Below are positions 44,349 through 48,308 of a stretch of DNA of 48,308 nt, piece after piece. The stretch is from NCBI GenBank assembly GCA_022560655.1, contig JADFSS010000011.1:1-48308 (forward strand), read 5' to 3'. A program made the translations under genes and the position numbers. Every line of letters starts with the position of its first letter. Positions within the stretch are counted from its first letter, which is position 1. Source of the DNA: Candidatus Neomarinimicrobiota bacterium. Its GTDB lineage: Bacteria; Fidelibacterota; Marinisomatia; SCGC-AAA003-L08; TS1B11. The notes below the pieces were generated by a model that saw only the letters and a program-made list of their open reading frames with translations, made no database searches and had not been told where the DNA came from.

Positions 44349-44813
44349 ATGATGACAACCACAACGAATACAGCCAGCAGTTCTACCCAAGGTGAACAGA
44401 TCATCCCGATGGGTAAACTGTGGCGGGTCGGGCTGATTGCGGCGGCCGGTGCATCCTTTGCCAATCTTGTTTTATTCTGGATTACCAAGGGACTGTTTGG
44501 GATTCCATACATTATCCCCATGGGAGGTCCCAGCGGCCCATTGGAGCCTATGCCGGCGGGGGTAATTATCTTTTTGAGTGTTGTTTCTGCTGTTGGAGCG
44601 ACGATACTCCTGGCGCTGCTGGGTAAATTTCGAGCCCGTCCCATTCGGCTGTTTTGGATTATTTCGGGTGTCCTCTTCGTATTATCGTTCCTATTCCCCC
44701 TGACCCTACCAGCCGGTGTTGCCACCTCAACTAAAATTGGCCTTGGCCTGATGCACCCGATCGCATGGGGGGTGATTGCCGGGGTACTGACCACGCTGGG
44801 CCGTGAGAAGTAA
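44349..44813 (+). CDS. DUF6069-type four-helix membrane protein
   Basis: The 154-residue product has four transmembrane segments (about residues 24-48, 67-92, 100-120 and 130-150) after a Thr/Ser-rich N-terminal tail. The opening WRVGLIAAAGASFANLVLFWI and the late GLMHPIAWGVIAGVL resemble the DUF6069 family of small membrane proteins of unknown function. ATG at 44349 follows GGAGAACA. It is divergent from marR across the operator sites and so may be under the same regulator. Confidence 0.75.
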   Translation: MMTTTTNTASSSTQGEQIIPMGKLWRVGLIAAAGASFANLVLFWITKGLFGIPYIIPMGGPSGPLEPMPAGVIIFLSVVSAVGATILLALLGKFRARPIRLFWIISGVLFVLSFLFPLTLPAGVATSTKIGLGLMHPIAWGVIAGVLTTLGREK

Positions 44814-45165
44814 AACGATGCCTTGGACAGTTCCGGTCAAGGAGCTCAGACCGGTGCCTGCCTGACTTGTCAAGGCCCCTCATCGGATCGGTTTCTGATG
44901 AATTTCGAAATTGGAAACGCACCTTTCACGTTGCCAATGAGTAGCTGACGCCTCAACTGAAGCACCCTGAGACCGGCAGCCTAGAGCCCCATACGAGCGG
45001 TCTAGATGAGGGGCTGGTAGTGCACCGTCCGAGATCGGCTCATTATCACCGCTGGCCGGCGGGACGATCCCGGCCGGCTCGACGCCGCCGATGCAGATGA
45101 AGTATTTGGTACCCCGGCAAGGCAATTTACGCGAAATTCAGCCGTCCAACGGGGGGGTAAACGGT
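44814..45165. other. gene-free stretch with the right copy of the 36-bp repeat
   Basis: No gene is supported. A short stem CCGGTC...GACCGG (44833-44854) follows the membrane-protein gene and may act in termination. The 36-bp repeat lies at 45032-45067, followed by GCCGGC-type inverted repeats. Confidence 0.55.
45032..45067 (+). repeat. 36-bp direct repeat, right copy
   Basis: It is the partner of 40268-40303 in the same orientation with two mismatches. Here the repeat continues into TCCCGGCCGGC, which can pair with its own GCCGGCGGGA to form a REP-like hairpin with one bulge. Confidence 0.75.
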
Positions 45166-46068
45166 TTGAATATTCTCGTCTCAGGTGCCAGCGGATTTAT
45201 CGGTTCGGCACTCGTCGCTCATCTGGAAGGCCAGGGGCATCGCGTGACCCGTCTGGTCAGGCGCGACACTGACGCCGGTCCGGGCACCGTATTTTGGAAT
45301 CCCGCCGAGGGGAGCCTCGATCCTGCCGGCCTTGAAGGGCTTAACGCGGTGGTACACCTGGCGGGCGAATCCCTGTCCAGCGGACGGTGGACCAGGCTCA
45401 AAAAAGAGCGCATTCTCACGAGCCGCGTGGCCGGCACCGCGCTGCTGGCCCAAACCCTGGCCGGGCTGGAACAGCCACCCAAGGTGCTGGTGTCGGCCTC
45501 GGCCATCGGTTACTACGGTGACCGGGGCGACGCTGAGCTGGGTGAGGACGCGGCGTCGGGGCGGGGTTTTCTGGCTGAGGCCTGCCGAGCCTGGGAGCAG
45601 GCGGCGGCCCCCGCCCGGGCGGCCGGCATGCGGGTCGTGCACCCCCGCTTTGGCCTGGTGCTGGGCCGGGGCGGCGGCGCAGTGGGCAAGATGCTGCTGC
45701 CGTTCAAACTGGGGCTGGGCGGCCGCTTGGGCTCTGGTCAACAGGTGTGGAGCTGGATCAGCCTGCATGACCTCGTCCGGGCGCTGGAGCATATTCTCAC
45801 CCAGGAAGCACTGGAGGGGCCCGTGAACCTGGTGGCACCCAACCCAGTGAGCAACCGCCAGTTCACCAAGGTGCTGGGTCAGGTCTTGCACCGCCCCGCC
45901 GTGCTCCCCCTGCCCACAGCGCTGCTACGGCTCATGTTTGGTGAGATGGCCGATGAAATGCTGCTGGCCAGCACTCATGTGGTGCCCACCAAACTGCTGG
46001 CGTCGGGCTTCGAGTATGCTCATCCCGACCTCGCGGAGGCTCTCCGCCAGGCACTGGGGAGCAGCTAG
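45166..46068 (+). CDS. TIGR01777-family NAD-dependent epimerase (SDR39U1/YfcH-like)
   Basis: This 300-residue extended short-chain dehydrogenase fold has the nucleotide-binding motif NILVSGASGFIGSALV at the start, VHLAGES and the YYGD active-site region (SASAIGYYGDRGDAEL). A C-terminal DUF1731-type segment follows (PLPTALLRLMFGEMADEMLL, then ASTHVVPTKLLASGF). The reaction is not established for the family; E. coli YfcH has no firm function. TTG at 45166, with a G-run 8 bases upstream, gives the family's usual N terminus. The frame opens at an ATG at 45091 that would add 25 unrelated residues. Confidence 0.9.
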   Translation: MNILVSGASGFIGSALVAHLEGQGHRVTRLVRRDTDAGPGTVFWNPAEGSLDPAGLEGLNAVVHLAGESLSSGRWTRLKKERILTSRVAGTALLAQTLAGLEQPPKVLVSASAIGYYGDRGDAELGEDAASGRGFLAEACRAWEQAAAPARAAGMRVVHPRFGLVLGRGGGAVGKMLLPFKLGLGGRLGSGQQVWSWISLHDLVRALEHILTQEALEGPVNLVAPNPVSNRQFTKVLGQVLHRPAVLPLPTALLRLMFGEMADEMLLASTHVVPTKLLASGFEYAHPDLAEALRQALGSS

Positions 46069-46159
46069 CGGCTAGGCCCCGATTGGCATTCCAGTTCAGC
46101 CACGCCAAATTGCCGGGAGCCATGCCGCAGCCGTAAGTTCCCGGCTGCAAGTACGCACA

Positions 46160-47383
46160 GTGACCCGCGCCCGCTACACACCTCTGCCCCCTGAGACCTT
46201 CGACATCCCGGTCCACGAGATCCGCCGCGGCTACCGCTCGGACGTCTATTTCTGGCGCAGCAAGGTGGCCCTGGAAAATGCCGGGATGAAGACATCCGTG
46301 CTGATGCAGGTATTCCAGAAGAAGAAGGCCGTCCTGTGCGGCGTGGATGAGGCCCTGGCCATCCTGAAACTATGCACCGGCACCTATACCGATCGCCAGG
46401 CAGCCTATGAGCTCTTCGACGAGTACATCAGTTTGAAAAAGAAAATCCGGTCACTTTACTACAGCTCGAAGGAGGAGATGCTGAAGGCCCAGCGCGAACG
46501 ATTGGAGGCTGAACACGCCCTGGACCGGCTATGGCGGAGTACCCCTGACGAGCTGGCCGTGCACGCTCTGCGGGACGGCGACGCCATTGAACCGTGGGAG
46601 ACGGTCATGACCATTGAGGGCCCGCTATACCAATTCACCCATCTGGAAACACTCTATCTGGGGATATTGGCCCGCCGCACCAAGATCGCCACCAACGTGC
46701 GCCAGGTCGTTGAAGCGGCAGCGGGGAAACCCATCCTCTACTTTCCTGCACGCTTCGACCACTGGTTCATGCAGGGCGGTGACGGCTATGCTGCCAAAAT
46801 TGGCGGCGCACGGGAGGTGTCCACCGATGCCCAGGGTGAATGGTGGGGCAAGGCCGGGGCCGGCACGATCCCCCACGCCCTCATCGCCGCCTGTGATGGC
46901 GACACCCTTAAGGCCGTCCAGCTCTATGCGGAGAACTTCCCCGACACCAACCTCATTGCGCTGGTGGACTTCGACAACGACAGTGTGAACACGGCTCTGA
47001 CGGTAGCGCGGGGATTGCAGGAGCGGCTATGGGGGGTGCGCCTGGATACGGCCGCCACTCTGGTAGACGAGTCGGTGCTCCCGGGCATGGGTACGTTCAG
47101 CCCCACGGGCGTCAACCCCCAGCTGGTGGAGAACGTGCGCCGGGCTCTGGATGCCGAAGGTTTCGACCATGTAAAGATCGTGGCGTCAGGTGGTTTCGAT
47201 GCCCAGCGCATCCAGGCGTTCGAAGAGGCCGGCGTACCCGTAGACGCCTACGGTGTAGGCTCGGCACTGGTTGTGGGGAAGGCCGATTTTACGGCTGACG
47301 TGGTGATGGTAAAGGGGCAACCCCGGTCAAAGGTGGGTCGTCGCTACCAGGCTAACCCGCGCCTGGAAAGATTCGAACTTTGA
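46160..47383 (+). CDS. pncB: nicotinate phosphoribosyltransferase
   Basis: The 407-residue enzyme converts nicotinate and PRPP to nicotinate mononucleotide in NAD salvage. Recognisable parts are GYRSDVYFWRSKVALE, EGPLYQFTHLETLYLGILA, AGTIPHALIAACDGDTLKA, VKIVASGGFD and AYGVGSALV. The pattern is closest to the Thermoplasma-type nicotinate phosphoribosyltransferases rather than E. coli PncB. The start codon is GTG at 46160 with no obvious ribosome site, so it could be slightly different. pncA follows 50 bp later, giving a deamidating NAD-salvage pair. Confidence 0.92.
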   Translation: MTRARYTPLPPETFDIPVHEIRRGYRSDVYFWRSKVALENAGMKTSVLMQVFQKKKAVLCGVDEALAILKLCTGTYTDRQAAYELFDEYISLKKKIRSLYYSSKEEMLKAQRERLEAEHALDRLWRSTPDELAVHALRDGDAIEPWETVMTIEGPLYQFTHLETLYLGILARRTKIATNVRQVVEAAAGKPILYFPARFDHWFMQGGDGYAAKIGGAREVSTDAQGEWWGKAGAGTIPHALIAACDGDTLKAVQLYAENFPDTNLIALVDFDNDSVNTALTVARGLQERLWGVRLDTAATLVDESVLPGMGTFSPTGVNPQLVENVRRALDAEGFDHVKIVASGGFDAQRIQAFEEAGVPVDAYGVGSALVVGKADFTADVVMVKGQPRSKVGRRYQANPRLERFEL

Positions 47384-47433
47384 CCCCGCGCCCGCTTATA
47401 ATGCTGCGGTGACCTCATCCATGGAGCGGATAC

Positions 47434-47982
47434 ATGCTTAAGCAGGCCCTGATCATTGTCGACCTGCAAAACGACTTTTGTCCCGGGGGCTCGTTGGCCG
47501 TCGCCGAGGGCGACCAAATTGTGCCGCTGGTGAACGACCTTATCGAGCAGTTTGCCCGCGCTGGGCAGCCTATTTTTGCCACCCGGGACTGGCACCCCAC
47601 AGGGCACATCAGTTTTGAGGCCCAGGGCGGCATCTGGCCGCCCCACTGCGTGCAGCAGACCCACGGCGCGCAGTTTCACCCTGACCTCCGGCTGCCCTCT
47701 GACGCAACCGTCGTTACCAAGGGAGACCACAAGGAGCGGGATGCCTACTCCGGCTTTGATGGCACCTCGCTGGCGGAGCAGCTACGTGCGGCGCAGGTGG
47801 AGCAGCTGGTGGTGTGTGGGCTGGCGACCGACTACTGCGTGCGAGCCACCAGCCTGGATGGACTCAAGGCGGGCTTCCAGGTCACGGTCATGGAGGATGC
47901 GGTGCGGGGTGTGAACGTTGCCCCGGGCGATGCAGCCAAGGCTCTGGCGGAAATGCAGGCGGCCGGGGCCGCGCTGGCCTGA
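47434..47982 (+). CDS. pncA: nicotinamidase
   Basis: The 182-residue cysteine amidohydrolase makes nicotinate from nicotinamide. The catalytic Asp is in VDLQNDFCPGGSL, the metal ligands in TRDWHPTGHISF, the catalytic Lys in VTKGDHKERDAYSGF and the nucleophile in GLATDYCVRATSLD. ATG at 47434 has GGAG 8 bases upstream. With the preceding pncB it supplies NaMN from nicotinamide. Confidence 0.96.
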   Translation: MLKQALIIVDLQNDFCPGGSLAVAEGDQIVPLVNDLIEQFARAGQPIFATRDWHPTGHISFEAQGGIWPPHCVQQTHGAQFHPDLRLPSDATVVTKGDHKERDAYSGFDGTSLAEQLRAAQVEQLVVCGLATDYCVRATSLDGLKAGFQVTVMEDAVRGVNVAPGDAAKALAEMQAAGAALA

Positions 47983-48009
47983 ACCCGGCCCCTGCCAGAG
48001 GAAAACGCT

Positions 48010-48308
48010 TCATACCACCCTGGGGCACAGTCTAACTTTTTCGCCGGCCACCAGACCAGCCTGCCGAGGTGGTGAAATTGGTAGACGCGCCGGACTCAAA
48101 ATCCGGTGTCCGCAAGGACGTGGGGGTTCGAGTCCCCCCCTCGGCACTGACGAGGCCCCCGACGAGAAACCAGGGGCTTCTTGCTTACCCGCTATTGGTC
48201 TGGATGGGTCTGGTTCTGTCTCCAAATTGCAACCTAATTGCAACCTGCTGCTGAGCAGGTCATCAAACTTTTCGGCGTACTCCACGCGCAATGATTCAAT
48301 CATGCCAG
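48010..48308 (-). CDS. possible C-terminal end of a gene entering from the right edge (integrase-like?)
   Basis: An open frame on the minus strand runs from the window edge through about 48150 and on through the antisense of tRNA-Leu to a stop at 48010. The part beyond the tRNA reads MIESLRVEYAEKFDDLLSSR, then LQLGCNLE, which looks like a plausible helical protein tail. The part across the tRNA is chance coding. Tyrosine recombinases integrated at tRNA genes often end this way, but too little of the gene is present to be sure. Confidence 0.22.
   Translation of the reverse strand, partial: GMIESLRVEYAEKFDDLLSSRLQLGCNLETEPDPSRPIAGKQEAPGFSSGASSVPRGGLEPPRPCGHRILSPARLPISPPRQAGLVAGEKVRLCPRVV
48063..48146 (+). 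tRNA. tRNA-Leu (CAA)
   Basis: This 84-nt class II tRNA has a long variable arm (TGTCCGCAAGGACGT). The acceptor is GCCGAGG/CCTCGGC with discriminator A, the anticodon stem CCGGA/TCCGG encloses loop CTCAAAA, and the T arm is GGGGTTCGAGTCCCC. Anticodon CAA reads UUG. The CCA end is not encoded. Confidence 0.96.
48155..48185 (+). terminator. possible terminator after tRNA-Leu
   Basis: GCCCC (48155-48159) and GGGGC (48173-48177) pair and are followed by TTCTTGCTT. The stem is short, but the position 9 bp after the tRNA fits. Confidence 0.4.

Overview
The window is a stretch of GC-rich bacterial chromosome. It carries two proteins with C-terminal domains of the type IX secretion / FlgD-like sort, a TonB-dependent receptor, a LapA/LapB-like pair and a SPOR-domain protein. 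That combination points to a Gram-negative (diderm) member of the FCB superphylum, such as Bacteroidota relatives, Marinimicrobia, KSB1 or Calditrichota. The sequence alone does not fix the phylum.

Layout. 1-0.84 kb: initiator tRNA and a gene-free stretch with dispersed repeats. 0.84-5.0 kb (minus): a DUF512 radical-SAM-like protein, the GTPase Der and a secreted T9SS-type metalloprotease. 5.2-7.8 kb: a tiny flagellar-rod-like protein (minus), a perfect CRP-like palindrome, and a dipeptidyl-peptidase IV gene split by a one-base frameshift (plus). 7.85-15.9 kb (minus): DNA polymerase I followed by a wall-recycling group of sugar kinase, alanine racemase and a NagZ/beta-lactamase fusion lipoprotein, then a small VOC protein. 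16-18.6 kb (minus): a TonB receptor under a TPP riboswitch, which marks it as a probable thiamine uptake channel. 18.75-21.8 kb (plus): an OPT-family transporter and adenosine deaminase.

21.8-34.3 kb (minus): one long, tightly packed transcription unit. In transcription order it holds an M23 peptidase, miaB, lapA, a LapB-like TPR protein, a TPR-SPOR protein, a small secreted protein, an M50 site-2 protease, ribD, ribE, ribBA, ribH and a secreted beta-propeller protein with a FlgD-type tail. Envelope biogenesis and riboflavin synthesis are thus transcribed together. 34.4-37.7 kb (minus): gatB, an FAD oxidoreductase, a 51-codon membrane protein and a histone-H1-like Lys/Ala/Pro protein.

37.7-45.2 kb is the accessory part. 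It has a repeat-rich gene-free kilobase, an AT-rich serine hydrolase of foreign composition, and a block of oxidoreductase, HtrA-like protease, methyltransferase, an internally deleted pirin remnant, a MarR regulator with two operator-like palindromes, and a DUF6069 membrane protein. A near-identical 36-bp repeat brackets the block (40268-40303 and 45032-45067). From 45.2 kb the genes are ordinary again: a TIGR01777 epimerase, the NAD-salvage pair pncB-pncA and tRNA-Leu(CAA). A possible integrase tail enters from the right edge.

I do not see a wholly new defence or biosynthetic system. The most worthwhile items are the two intergenic repeat families, the bracketed island with its MarR/pirin remnant, the wall-recycling operon with its fused enzyme, the orphan mini-rod protein, and the envelope/riboflavin super-operon.
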